DNA from: Candidatus Gastranaerophilales bacterium
GTDB lineage: Bacteria; Cyanobacteriota; Vampirovibrionia; Gastranaerophilales; Gastranaerophilaceae
Length of the DNA: 52,478 bases
Direction of reading: 5' to 3'
Assembly: GCA_944326455.1 (NCBI GenBank)
Contig: CALVEA010000014.1
Location: forward strand, 1 to 52,478
Below are positions 17,431 to 25,480 of the stretch, piece by piece; position 1 is the first letter of the stretch, and the number at the start of each line of letters is the position of its first letter. The position numbers and the translations under genes are program-made. The notes under the pieces were generated by a model. That model saw only the letters and a list, made by a program, of their open reading frames with translations. It had not been told where the DNA came from and did no database searches.

Positions 17431-17970
17431 ATGCAGCTTACAAAAAAAATCTACATCGCTATCTTTGCGTTTTTAATCAATCCGGCATTCGGAGCACTTG
17501 AAACGCCGGTGCTTCATGATGAATGCATTACCAAGCTATATGAAAATGCGCACAATTACTTTAAAACGAATCCCTTATTCACCGTAAAGCGGGATTCCAG
17601 AGGTATAATTTTAAGGTTTGAATTAGCAACCCCCTGCAGTGAATACAGGAAGATAACTTCCGCAACATACAAAAATCTCATATTTGCAGAATATTTTTTG
17701 GCAAAAATAAAAAATCCTGTTATAATAGAGGTGCACACAAATAACACCTCCTGTAAAGGCATAGGGAATTTAAAAAACTGGGAGGTATCAACGATTATTG
17801 CCAATAATCTTGAATCAATTGTGTTAACACCAAGGGGAAAGCTTAGCAGAGATAGAATAAATTCTGTCGGATACGGAGAATTTTTACCGGCAAAGAATAC
17901 ACCAAATAATGGTAGTAATTACACAAATTGGGTTGATATAATAATACTATGTAATGTAAGTGGAGAATAG
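17431..17970 (+). CDS. Exported OmpA-like protein at the head of the flagellar switch operon
   Basis: This 179-residue protein has a signal peptide (cleavage likely after AFG, ~residue 21). Its C-terminal ~90 residues follow the OmpA/MotB peptidoglycan-binding pattern: a strand with VIIEVHTNN, a helix with WEVSTIIANNLES, the RINSVGYGEFLPAKNTP block and a final NWVDIII strand. The usual Asp of the HTD motif and the NRRV arginines are replaced, so peptidoglycan binding is uncertain. The gene ends 1 nt before the fliL start, with the fliL ribosome binding site inside it, so it should be made together with the flagellar motor parts. Confidence 0.65.
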   Translation: MQLTKKIYIAIFAFLINPAFGALETPVLHDECITKLYENAHNYFKTNPLFTVKRDSRGIILRFELATPCSEYRKITSATYKNLIFAEYFLAKIKNPVIIEVHTNNTSCKGIGNLKNWEVSTIIANNLESIVLTPRGKLSRDRINSVGYGEFLPAKNTPNNGSNYTNWVDIIILCNVSGE

Positions 17971-17971
17971 T

Positions 17972-18574
17972 ATGGCGGATAACGAAACAAATTCAGAGGC
18001 AAGGACAAAAGAGTTAAATAAATTCTTAATAATAAGTTTAATTTCAACAATTATGCTATGCGTTGTATTTGCAGGTGTTAATTATCTTGTTATGGACAAT
18101 CTCTTAAGCCAAAAGATTGGGAAAATTAACCTTAACCAAGAAGAACTTGCAGAGGATGAAAGTTCAGAGGATGAGATTCAAAGGGGAATTATAGTTGACC
18201 TGGGAGATTTTATCCTTAATCTTTGCGATGAGACACAGAAAAAATATTTAAAGGTTAATGTTGCAATAGAAGTTTCTCAAAAAGATACAGACTTCCCTAA
18301 TACGGAAGAGCAGGCTAAGAGCGGCGGGCACGGCGGACACGGTGCAGCAGCCCCGGTTGACCCGATGGAAGCAATTCAGAAAGAGATGAATCAATTTAAA
18401 CCTGCGATTCGCGACGCAGTGATAACAAATCTTTCCAGCAAAACTTCGGCAGAGCTTTCTTCTGCTGCAGGAAAAGAATTGGCAAAAGAACAAATCGCAA
18501 ATGATATTAATTCTATCTTAGGCGGAGAAAGGGAAGTCCTTAGAATAAGCTTCGGACAATTCATTATTCAGTAG
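17972..18574 (+). CDS. fliL: Flagellar basal-body protein FliL
   Basis: This 200-residue protein has one transmembrane helix (residues ~20-42) and a periplasmic FliL domain. An acidic stretch near 60-72 leads into GIIVDLGDFILNLCD, followed by LKVNVAIEVS and the C-terminal VLRISFGQFIIQ. A His/Gly-rich insert (GGHGGHGAAA) near 115-125 is unusual. FliL surrounds the stator and supports torque. I chose the ATG at 17972 rather than an upstream GTG because GGAG is 6 nt before it. It is followed 7 nt later by fliM. Confidence 0.8.
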   Translation: MADNETNSEARTKELNKFLIISLISTIMLCVVFAGVNYLVMDNLLSQKIGKINLNQEELAEDESSEDEIQRGIIVDLGDFILNLCDETQKKYLKVNVAIEVSQKDTDFPNTEEQAKSGGHGGHGAAAPVDPMEAIQKEMNQFKPAIRDAVITNLSSKTSAELSSAAGKELAKEQIANDINSILGGEREVLRISFGQFIIQ

Positions 18575-18581
18575 GTTTTAA

Positions 18582-19562
18582 ATGGCAGAAACAAAGAAAG
18601 AAATACAGAATATTGATACTAACATCTTTGATAATCTGGATGAAGCTGAACACAAGAGTTACAAGCTCTACAACTTCAGAAGACCTGATAAGTTTTCAAA
18701 AGATAACCTAAGAGCTTTGAGAGATATTCACAGAGAATTCTCCAAAGCCATTTCTCTTGTTTTGAGCGGCTATCTTCGAATGAGAGTCGAAATCGAAATT
18801 GTATCAGTAGACCAATTAACCTATGAAGAATTTATACGTTCAATGCCATCGCCGATAAGCGTCGGGGTATTTGAATTTGAACCTCTTTCCGGACAAATTC
18901 TTTTGGGAATAAGTTTTGAAGTGCTGTCCTGTATAGTTAACCGTATGCTGGGCGGTGTAGGAAATATTGACAGCCAATCAAGAGAACTTACTGATATAGA
19001 AAAGGCTCTTGCAAAGAAGATTATTAATATAATAATCCAATCTTTGGAAGACTCCTGGAATGCAATCATCCCTGTAACAGGCAAATTCATAAGCCTTGAT
19101 GACAACTACCAGTCAATTCAGGTTGCAACAGCAGGTGAAATTGTTGCTCTTTTAACATTTGAAGTACAAATTTCAGGAAAACATTTCGGACTTTTCAGTA
19201 TCTGCTTCCCTTACCCTGTACTGGAAACTGTTCTTGGTCATTTAAGCACACAGCATATTTTCCAGACAAAAGGTCTTGTTGCTTCAAATGAAGAACGATT
19301 AAAAATGATAAGTAAACTCAACTCTTCAAATGTTGATTTAAGAGTTCAATTTGGTTCTTGCAGCATAACATTGGATGATTTTCTCCAGCTTACGGAAGGA
19401 GATATTATAAAGCTTGATAATAAAGTACAAGATGACTTGATTGTAAAAGTAAACGGCGAAAAGAAATTCTTTGCCCGTCCCGGAACAATAAAGGATAATA
19501 TTTGTGTTAAAATAACTGATGTGTATGATGAAATGCATGAATTGCTAAGAAATTATTTTTAG
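18582..19562 (+). CDS. fliM: Flagellar motor switch protein FliM
   Basis: This 326-residue C-ring protein shows the FliM middle domain (SPISVGVFEFEPLSGQILLG, then LSCIVNRMLGG) and a C-terminal SpoA-like domain with LDDFLQLTEGDIIKLDN. The N-terminal CheY-binding peptide found in most FliM proteins (LSQxEIDALL) is not present; the segment here reads NIDTNIFDNL, which may be a degenerate version. It is co-transcribed with fliL and fliN. Together with FliG (not in this window) it forms the rotor switch complex. Confidence 0.92.
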   Translation: MAETKKEIQNIDTNIFDNLDEAEHKSYKLYNFRRPDKFSKDNLRALRDIHREFSKAISLVLSGYLRMRVEIEIVSVDQLTYEEFIRSMPSPISVGVFEFEPLSGQILLGISFEVLSCIVNRMLGGVGNIDSQSRELTDIEKALAKKIINIIIQSLEDSWNAIIPVTGKFISLDDNYQSIQVATAGEIVALLTFEVQISGKHFGLFSICFPYPVLETVLGHLSTQHIFQTKGLVASNEERLKMISKLNSSNVDLRVQFGSCSITLDDFLQLTEGDIIKLDNKVQDDLIVKVNGEKKFFARPGTIKDNICVKITDVYDEMHELLRNYF

Positions 19563-19582
19563 AGATTTAGAGAGGACTCAAA

Positions 19583-20092
19583 ATGCTTGAAGAAGATAAT
19601 GAATTCAAAGAAACAGATAACCTAGACAATGAATCTTCCGAACCGGCAGAAGGTTTTACACCGGAAGAGCCGGAACAGCCGCAGGGAATACCATCTCCTG
19701 AAGAAAGTGTTACAGCTGAAACTCATGCAGCAGATTCTACCGTAACAGTTCAGCCTGTTAAATTTGCTTCTTTTGAAGACTTGGATCAGGTTCAAGGACC
19801 TCAAAATCAAAATCTTAATATATTATTAGATGTTAAACTTCAGCTGACAGTAGAGCTAGGACGTACAGAACTTCCGATAAAAAAAGTTCTTGAACTTACT
19901 AAGGGGTCAATTGTTACTCTGAACAAAGCCGCTGGCGAACCTGTAGAACTTTATGCTAACGGAAAGCTCATTGCATACGGAGAAGTCGTAGTCATTGAAG
20001 ATAATTTCGGTTTGAGAATCACTCATATTACAGACCCTGCCAGAAGGCTTCATTCATTGGGGTCAAGCACAAACAAAGAAGAACAATCTTGA
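19583..20092 (+). CDS. fliN: Flagellar motor switch protein FliN
   Basis: This 169-residue protein has a ~65-residue acidic, Pro/Glu-rich N-terminal extension followed by a single SpoA domain. The domain has the FliN pattern LDVKLQLTVELGRTELPIKKVLEL, then GSIVTLNKAAGEPVELYANG and a closing VIEDNFGLRITHI. AGAGAGG precedes the ATG and a hairpin terminator follows the gene, so it is the last gene of the flagellar unit. It forms the lower ring of the motor switch. Confidence 0.92.
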   Translation: MLEEDNEFKETDNLDNESSEPAEGFTPEEPEQPQGIPSPEESVTAETHAADSTVTVQPVKFASFEDLDQVQGPQNQNLNILLDVKLQLTVELGRTELPIKKVLELTKGSIVTLNKAAGEPVELYANGKLIAYGEVVVIEDNFGLRITHITDPARRLHSLGSSTNKEEQS

Positions 20093-20120
20093 CTTCGGGG
20101 TATATTTAAAGTATTTTTAG

Positions 20121-20142
20121 AAGGTGCGAATAATCGCACCTT
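20121..20142 (+). terminator. Terminator after fliN
   Basis: A 9-bp stem (AAGGTGCGA and its complement) with a 4-nt loop is followed by a short T-rich stretch, between fliN and yidC. Confidence 0.65.
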
Positions 20143-20177
20143 TATTAGTATCACAAAATATTTAGGGAAGAGAACAA

Positions 20178-21263
20178 ATGGATTTTACTACACTAACCAT
20201 CGACGTTTTAAAGCTACTTTCCATTGCCGGAAGTTATGGAATAGGTATAATTTTACTTACAATTATTGTTAGACTTGCTATGTGGCCCTTGGGACTTTCA
20301 CAGCAGCGCTCAATGAGACAGATGCAAATGCTTCAGCCGAAAATGAAGGCTATTCAAGACCGCTATAAAAGCGACCCTCAAAAAATGCAGCAAAAAATGA
20401 TGGAGTTCTACAAAGAACACAAATTTAATCCTATGGCAGGATGCTTTCCATTATTAATTCAGATGCCTATATTTATCCTTTTGTATTCGACCCTTATGAG
20501 TCCGCAATTTATTCAAATGGCAGGAGACTCTCAATTTTTATTCATAAACAGACTTGATGCAACAATGAAAACTTCTGCAGGGGTTTCAAATGACGGAGTT
20601 TTTGGCGTTTCTAAATATGACTCATTCATGACAGGTAAAACCGCAAAGGTATATTTTACTGATTCGGAAGAGCCGGAAACAGTTAAAATTACAAAACCGA
20701 ACAGAGCGGTAGAAGTACAAGGAGAACTTAATCCGGGTAAGGCTCCTGCTGATTTCAAAATCAGTCTTGATAATTTGAACCTTCCGTTTAGCAAGTTAGA
20801 CAAAATTGAAAAAGCAGAAGTTCAAATAACAGATATTCAAACAAAAGAATCAGAAATGCTGAATTTTGACAGAAAAGAAGGTTTGTTAATAAGCTCAATC
20901 CCTACAAAAGAAGTCAAAGCAGCTTTCCACTGGGATGTGTTAGCACTTGTAATTCTATTTATGATAACAATGGTGCTTTCTCAAAAAGCAATGATGTCTA
21001 TGAATAAGAATATGCAGCAGGATCCGGCGCAAGCAGCTATGCAAAAATCTATGAATACCTTTATGCCGCTTATGCTGGGCTTCACTTTTGTAATAATTCC
21101 TATTCCTGCAGGTGTTCTTTTATATTTGATTTCAAGCAACATATTCCAGGTTATACAAACTATCATTATAAACAAACAGCTTGAAGCAGAAGAAAAACAC
21201 AAAGAAGCTAAAATTGACGATGACGATGTTAATAATGCTAAAAAGATAAATCTAAAAGAGTAA
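20178..21263 (+). CDS. yidC: Membrane protein insertase YidC/Oxa1
   Basis: This 361-residue insertase starts directly at the first core helix, as in forms without the P1 domain. The conserved Arg32 (TIIVRLAMWPL) that binds substrates in the membrane groove is present, followed by the coiled cytoplasmic hairpin (QMQMLQPKMKAIQDRY) and the FNPMAGCFPLLIQMPIF helix. An insertion of about 115 residues (~130-248), mostly strand-forming, separates the second and third core helices. The last helices (~250-335) and a charged C-terminal tail follow. AGGGA precedes the ATG and queA follows after 3 nt. Confidence 0.9.
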   Translation: MDFTTLTIDVLKLLSIAGSYGIGIILLTIIVRLAMWPLGLSQQRSMRQMQMLQPKMKAIQDRYKSDPQKMQQKMMEFYKEHKFNPMAGCFPLLIQMPIFILLYSTLMSPQFIQMAGDSQFLFINRLDATMKTSAGVSNDGVFGVSKYDSFMTGKTAKVYFTDSEEPETVKITKPNRAVEVQGELNPGKAPADFKISLDNLNLPFSKLDKIEKAEVQITDIQTKESEMLNFDRKEGLLISSIPTKEVKAAFHWDVLALVILFMITMVLSQKAMMSMNKNMQQDPAQAAMQKSMNTFMPLMLGFTFVIIPIPAGVLLYLISSNIFQVIQTIIINKQLEAEEKHKEAKIDDDDVNNAKKINLKE

Positions 21264-21266
21264 AAT

Positions 21267-22313
21267 ATGTTATTATCAGAATTTGATTATAAATTACCGG
21301 AAGAACTAATCGCGCAAAGACCAAGTGAAAAGCGCGAAAATTCAAAAATGATGGTTCTGAAAAGAGCCTCCGGAGAAATTTTACACAAACATTTTTATGA
21401 CATTGTTAACCTTCTGGATAATGATTGTGTTCTGATTTTAAATAATACAAAAGTTATGCCGGCAAGACTTTATGGATATAAAGATACCGGCGCAAAAATT
21501 GAGGTTTTCTTACTCAAAGAAAAAGACGACCACAAGTGGGAAGTCCTTATACGTCCGTCAAAAAGAGTACGCCCCGGAACAAAGATAAAAATCAGCGAAG
21601 AACTTACTGCAGAAGTTCTAATGCCGCTTCCTGATGATGGGAAGTGGATTGTTAAAATGATTTACGAAGGAGATATTTTTAAAATCCTTCACAAAGTCGG
21701 AAATATTCCGCTTCCTCCGTATATTGAAAGAAAGATGGCTGACGAAGACTTAAAAAAACTGGATTTTGAAAGATACCAAACAGTTTATGCAAAAGACGAA
21801 GGTTCGGTTGCAGCCCCGACTGCCGGTCTGCATTTTACAAAAGAGATTCTGAAAAAACTTGAAGAAAAAGGAGTTCAAATAGGTTATGTCACTCTAAATG
21901 TCGGAATAGGAACATTTAGACCTGTAAAATGCGACAACATTTTAGATCATCACATGGATTCGGAAGTTTTTGAAATTCCCGAAGAAACCGCAAGAATGAT
22001 TAATCTTGCAAAAGCTGAAGGGAAAAAGATTGTTGCAGTAGGAACAACCACTGTGAGAACTTTAGAAACTGCGGCTATTTTATACGGTAAAGAACTAAAA
22101 GCCTGCAAAGCCGCTTCCGAATTATTTATCTATCCTCCTTACGAATTTAAAATAATAGACAGTCTGATAACTAATTTTCACCTGCCAAAATCAACACTTT
22201 TGATGCTCGTAAGCGCTCTGGCAGGAAAAGATTTTATATTTAAAGCTTATGAAGAGGCTATAACTAACAAATACAGATTTTACAGTTATGGCGATTGCAT
22301 GTTTATAGATTAG
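21267..22313 (+). CDS. queA: tRNA preQ1 ribosyltransferase-isomerase QueA
   Basis: This 348-residue enzyme transfers the ribosyl group of S-adenosylmethionine to preQ1 in tRNA to give epoxyqueuosine. Family blocks include LPEELIAQRPSEKRENSKMM at the N-terminus, LNNTKVMPARLYG, SVAAPTAGLHFT and the C-terminal LITNFHLPKSTLLMLVSA. Length is normal. It follows yidC with a 3-nt gap and lacks a strong ribosome binding site of its own, which fits coupled translation. A terminator follows. Confidence 0.95.
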   Translation: MLLSEFDYKLPEELIAQRPSEKRENSKMMVLKRASGEILHKHFYDIVNLLDNDCVLILNNTKVMPARLYGYKDTGAKIEVFLLKEKDDHKWEVLIRPSKRVRPGTKIKISEELTAEVLMPLPDDGKWIVKMIYEGDIFKILHKVGNIPLPPYIERKMADEDLKKLDFERYQTVYAKDEGSVAAPTAGLHFTKEILKKLEEKGVQIGYVTLNVGIGTFRPVKCDNILDHHMDSEVFEIPEETARMINLAKAEGKKIVAVGTTTVRTLETAAILYGKELKACKAASELFIYPPYEFKIIDSLITNFHLPKSTLLMLVSALAGKDFIFKAYEEAITNKYRFYSYGDCMFID

Positions 22314-22335
22314 GACATGTTTAAGAGATATAAAA

Positions 22336-22374
22336 ATACGGGGCTTTTGTAAAACTAAAACAAAAGCCCCGTAT
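22336..22374. terminator. Terminator between queA and rpmH
   Basis: A perfect 15-bp stem (ATACGGGGCTTTTGT and its complement) lies between two convergent genes and probably serves both. Confidence 0.8.
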
Positions 22375-22397
22375 TATTAATAAAACCTTCTAGTCAA

Positions 22398-22550
22398 TTA
22401 AGCACGTGCGCTGCCAGAAATTGCTATTTGATGTCTGCCTTTTGCACGTCTTCTGTTAAGAACTTCACGTCCGCCCGGAGTTGCCATTCTTGCTCTAAAA
22501 CCGCTTACGTGCTGTCTTTTAATTTTTGTTCCTTCTAGTGTACGTCTCAT
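22398..22550 (-). CDS. rpmH: Ribosomal protein bL34
   Basis: This 50-residue basic protein has the full bL34 signature: [32 protein letters not shown] and RAKGRH. The six extra C-terminal residues beyond the usual end (GSARA) are mild. It is normally next to rnpA and yidC near the origin; here yidC is close by but on the other strand, queA lies between, and rnpA is not present in the window. A shared 125-nt gap separates it from the divergent proC. Confidence 0.95.
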   Translation of the reverse strand: MRRTLEGTKIKRQHVSGFRARMATPGGREVLNRRRAKGRHQIAISGSARA

Positions 22551-22675
22551 TTTTCTATTTCCTTTTCAGCTAATTTTACTTATAATGGTTTTATACTAAA
22601 CAAAAAATAGCCTTTAGTCAACATGAAAGGTTAAGTAATATGAAGTTATCAGCTTTTTAATAAGGAGAGAGTGAA

Positions 22676-23482
22676 ATGGAAAGTTTTAATATTGGATTTA
22701 TCGGCTCCGGGAAAATGGCAAGTGCTATTATCAAAGGACTTATCAAAAGCGGATTTGCCAAACCTGAAAATTTGATTGCTACCCAAGCTGAAACAGAAGG
22801 GGTTGAAGAAAAATCTAAAGATTTGGGAATAAGAATTATCCTAGATAATAAACCGCTTGTTGAAAAATCAGATATAATATTCATAGCCACAAAACCTAAC
22901 CAGGTTGAAGGAGTTTTGAAAGAAATTTCCCCTCTCATCACGGCGGATAAGCTTGTTGTATCCATAGCAGCAGGAGTTACGACAGGATTCATTGAATCAA
23001 ATCTTCCAGCCGGCACACGAGTAATTCGTGTAATGCCAAATACCCCGGCTCTTGTCAATGAAGGAATGAGCGGAATATGCGGCGGAAAGTCTGCTAAAGC
23101 TGACGACTTGGAATATATTCAAAAAATGCTTTCCACTATAGGGAAATGTATTATAGTAGATGAATCTCAAATTGATATAGTAACTGCTATATCCGGTTCC
23201 GGACCTGCATTTTTTTATAAGGTCATAAATGATATTGCTCGTGCCGGTGAAAAACTCGGATTAGATTACGAAAAATCACTTTTATTAAGTATCCAAACAG
23301 CAATTGGTTCTGCCAAAATGGCGCTTAATAGAACTGTTTCAATGGAAGAACTAATCTCAAATGTAGCAACGAAAGGCGGCTGCACTCGTGTTGGAGTTGA
23401 TTGCATGGAAGAAAAAAGCGAAAAATTGTTCTTTGATGTGATTAAAAGCACAACCGAGAAAGCTCACGCATTAGGCAAGTAG
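22676..23482 (+). CDS. proC: Pyrroline-5-carboxylate reductase
   Basis: This 268-residue enzyme performs the last step of proline synthesis with NAD(P)H. The nucleotide-binding loop is IGFIGSGKMASAIIKGL; later blocks are IRVMPNTPALVNEGMSG, VTAISGSGPAFFY and the C-terminal NVATKGGCTRVGVD (family pattern TSPGGTT). AAGGAG precedes the ATG. Its last 12 nt overlap the 3' end of the convergent TPR-glycosyltransferase gene. Confidence 0.95.
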   Translation: MESFNIGFIGSGKMASAIIKGLIKSGFAKPENLIATQAETEGVEEKSKDLGIRIILDNKPLVEKSDIIFIATKPNQVEGVLKEISPLITADKLVVSIAAGVTTGFIESNLPAGTRVIRVMPNTPALVNEGMSGICGGKSAKADDLEYIQKMLSTIGKCIIVDESQIDIVTAISGSGPAFFYKVINDIARAGEKLGLDYEKSLLLSIQTAIGSAKMALNRTVSMEELISNVATKGGCTRVGVDCMEEKSEKLFFDVIKSTTEKAHALGK

Positions 23483-24946
23483 TTTTTCCAGTTCGTTTTT
23501 AATTTCATCAATAACGCCGCTCCAGTCTCCATTTATTTTCTGGCGGTAAAGTTTTATGCTGTCATACCAATCACACTTATCAAGATTATCATGCCATCTC
23601 CAATTAACTTCCCAAGGAAGCATAACAAGACACGGTATGCCCAATCCGCCTGCCAAATGCGCAAGAGAAGTATCATTGCAAATAACCAAATCTAAATTAC
23701 TCAACGCCGCTGCGGTTTGTCCAAAATCGATTAAGTTTTTCCCGATATCAATAACATTATACTTATCAGTAAGTTTTTTAGTATCTTCAGAACCTTCAAA
23801 TGTCTGGAATGAGTAAAATTGAGTTTTCTCAATCTCTATCAACGGGGAAAAAGCCTCAGCGGGGATTACTCTATCTTTATCATAGTACGTATTTCCCTGC
23901 CATTTAATACCTATTTTAAATTTATCGTTATCAAAATATTTTTTACGATATTTTTCTTTTAATTCTTGATTTGCGGCAAGATAGCCCTCAGAATATGCAA
24001 AGACACTGTCACCTTTCAAACCTAAGAGATAAGGTAATGACAACAACGGAGAGTGTACATCAAAATCTAAATGTGATTCCGGAATAAAACCTTCAATAAG
24101 CTCATCTATACCAAGACCGCTTTCTTGAAAAAGAGGAATTAACGGCTTTTGAGGATAGAATATTAATTTCTTGCACTTTTTCTTGAGAAGAGGAAGATAT
24201 CGTGAAAACATAATTACATCACCAAACCCAGCCTCATAGTACACAAAAATAGATTTGTCTTTGATATTCTCACCCTGCCAAAGTCTATCACGAGAGGCAA
24301 GATTTGGGTATGTCTTATTTTGGAGTGCAATTGCTGTTTCTCTGCAAAGCCTGTTTTCAAAAAGCTTTAAACCCTTTTTATAATCCTTTATCCGCATAAG
24401 CGCTATTGATAAAAAATAATCAGTGTCATTATCTTTAGGTTTAAGTTTTTTACATATTTTTAAAGCAGATACAGCATTTTTGCACTCTCCTTCTACGCTG
24501 TATAAATGCGCGAGGTTGAACCAAGCCGGGTAAGATGCAGGATTGATTTTTAAAGCTTTATCATAATACTCAATTGCTTTTTTATTCCGTTTAAGATTCT
24601 TAAAAGCAAGAGCCAAATTAAACATCAGGGAAAAACTTTTAGGATATTCTTTCAATACAATATGTTCGCAGTCAACAATCTCTTTATACAAACCGCCTCT
24701 TATACAAGTTTGAAAATACGTTTCATAGAAATATTCACAGGGGTGTATTCTTATGGCTCTGTGCACCCACTCAAGAGCTGCAGGAACATTATTCTGCTGC
24801 AATTTCAGAACCCCCATAAGATTAAAAATTTCCGCATTTTCACTTCCCAGCTTTAAAGCTTCTTGGTAAGCATTTTCAGCTTCATCCAATTTTCCGTCCT
24901 GATGAAGTGAAAAACCTATACTTATTATGTCATTTACTGTAGGCAT
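23471..24946 (-). CDS. TPR protein with heptosyltransferase-like (GT9-type) C-terminal domain
   Basis: In this 491-residue protein residues ~1-200 are tetratricopeptide repeats (for example FNLMGVLKLQQNNVPAALEW and KKAIEYYDKALKINPASYPA). The C-terminal ~270 residues resemble GT9 ADP-heptose transferases: YEAGFGDVIMFSRYLPLLKK starts the domain and ICNDTSLAHLAGGLGIPC forms the nucleotide-sugar site. Proteins of this design are common in cyanobacteria and relatives and are thought to glycosylate proteins or surface polymers. GGGAGA precedes the start. No sugar-nucleotide genes are adjacent, so the acceptor is unknown. Confidence 0.85.
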   Translation of the reverse strand: MPTVNDIISIGFSLHQDGKLDEAENAYQEALKLGSENAEIFNLMGVLKLQQNNVPAALEWVHRAIRIHPCEYFYETYFQTCIRGGLYKEIVDCEHIVLKEYPKSFSLMFNLALAFKNLKRNKKAIEYYDKALKINPASYPAWFNLAHLYSVEGECKNAVSALKICKKLKPKDNDTDYFLSIALMRIKDYKKGLKLFENRLCRETAIALQNKTYPNLASRDRLWQGENIKDKSIFVYYEAGFGDVIMFSRYLPLLKKKCKKLIFYPQKPLIPLFQESGLGIDELIEGFIPESHLDFDVHSPLLSLPYLLGLKGDSVFAYSEGYLAANQELKEKYRKKYFDNDKFKIGIKWQGNTYYDKDRVIPAEAFSPLIEIEKTQFYSFQTFEGSEDTKKLTDKYNVIDIGKNLIDFGQTAAALSNLDLVICNDTSLAHLAGGLGIPCLVMLPWEVNWRWHDNLDKCDWYDSIKLYRQKINGDWSGVIDEIKNELEKLLA

Positions 24947-25100
24947 GCTATTTCTCCCCTCATTTTAATTATACTAGAGATTAATAAAAAGACATAGTAT
25001 ATTTATATTAAATTTGCCTATTCATTTATAGTCTATAATGCACAATTTCCCTAAAATAGCAGGTTAATAATTAACTCTAAAGTATTACTTCTAAAGTAGA

Positions 25101-25129
25101 TTAAAAATACACTGAACAAATGGTATCAT
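25101..25129 (+). promoter_or_regulatory. Candidate promoter of the small RNA upstream of fusA
   Basis: TTAAAA and TATCAT are separated by 17 nt, and the -10 box is extended by a TG at the correct place (TGGTATCAT). Transcription should begin near 25136. Confidence 0.5.
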
Positions 25130-25135
25130 GTATAT

Positions 25136-25284
25136 GTAAGTCGGGGACAACTGATGATATCGTCGTTTTTCGGCTCAAATAAAGATTTTGCATTGTGTGT
25201 GTGTTCGGCTTACATCTTAAAAAAATCTTTTCTTCATAATAATTGGCCAGCTCTCTTTGTTTCTCTTCCAAAGAGAGCTTTTTG
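25136..25284 (+). ncRNA. Candidate small RNA or fusA leader attenuator
   Basis: The 534-nt gap between the TPR-glycosyltransferase and fusA contains an extended -10 promoter and, 120 nt further on, an intrinsic terminator, with no convincing gene between them. This predicts a transcript of about 150 nt starting near GTCGGGGACAAC. It does not show features of tmRNA, SRP RNA or RNase P RNA that I can recognise. It could be a free small RNA or an attenuated leader for fusA. The remainder of the gap (25290-25460) is AT-rich and shows nothing clear except the fusA ribosome binding site. Confidence 0.45.
25249..25283 (+). terminator. Intrinsic terminator in front of fusA
   Basis: An 11-bp stem (AGCTCTCTTTG with its complement, loop 9 nt) is followed by five Ts. 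No plus-strand gene lies upstream within 1.7 kb, so it must end a small transcript or act as an attenuator. Confidence 0.75.
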
Positions 25285-25480
25285 TATACAATATAAACCG
25301 CTTGCCCCCATTTTGTCTCTCTTGTTTACATCCTTGAATGCACTGTAAAAGTTTTCCTGAAATTACTATATTTAGGAGTGTTAAGCTCTACTTGTACATG
25401 ATTTTTGTTTATGTGAAAATAATTATAACTGGTTAACAGTATAAATCGTAGTACTAATAGATATAAAGGAAATCGAGACA

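Noticed and set aside
17960..17971. Upstream GTG start for fliL
   Set aside because: The Shine-Dalgarno GGAG lies after that GTG and is correctly spaced for the ATG at 17972.
25154..25348. 64-residue reading frame upstream of fusA
   Set aside because: It runs through an intrinsic terminator, lacks a ribosome binding site and has no recognisable domain. A non-coding RNA fits better.
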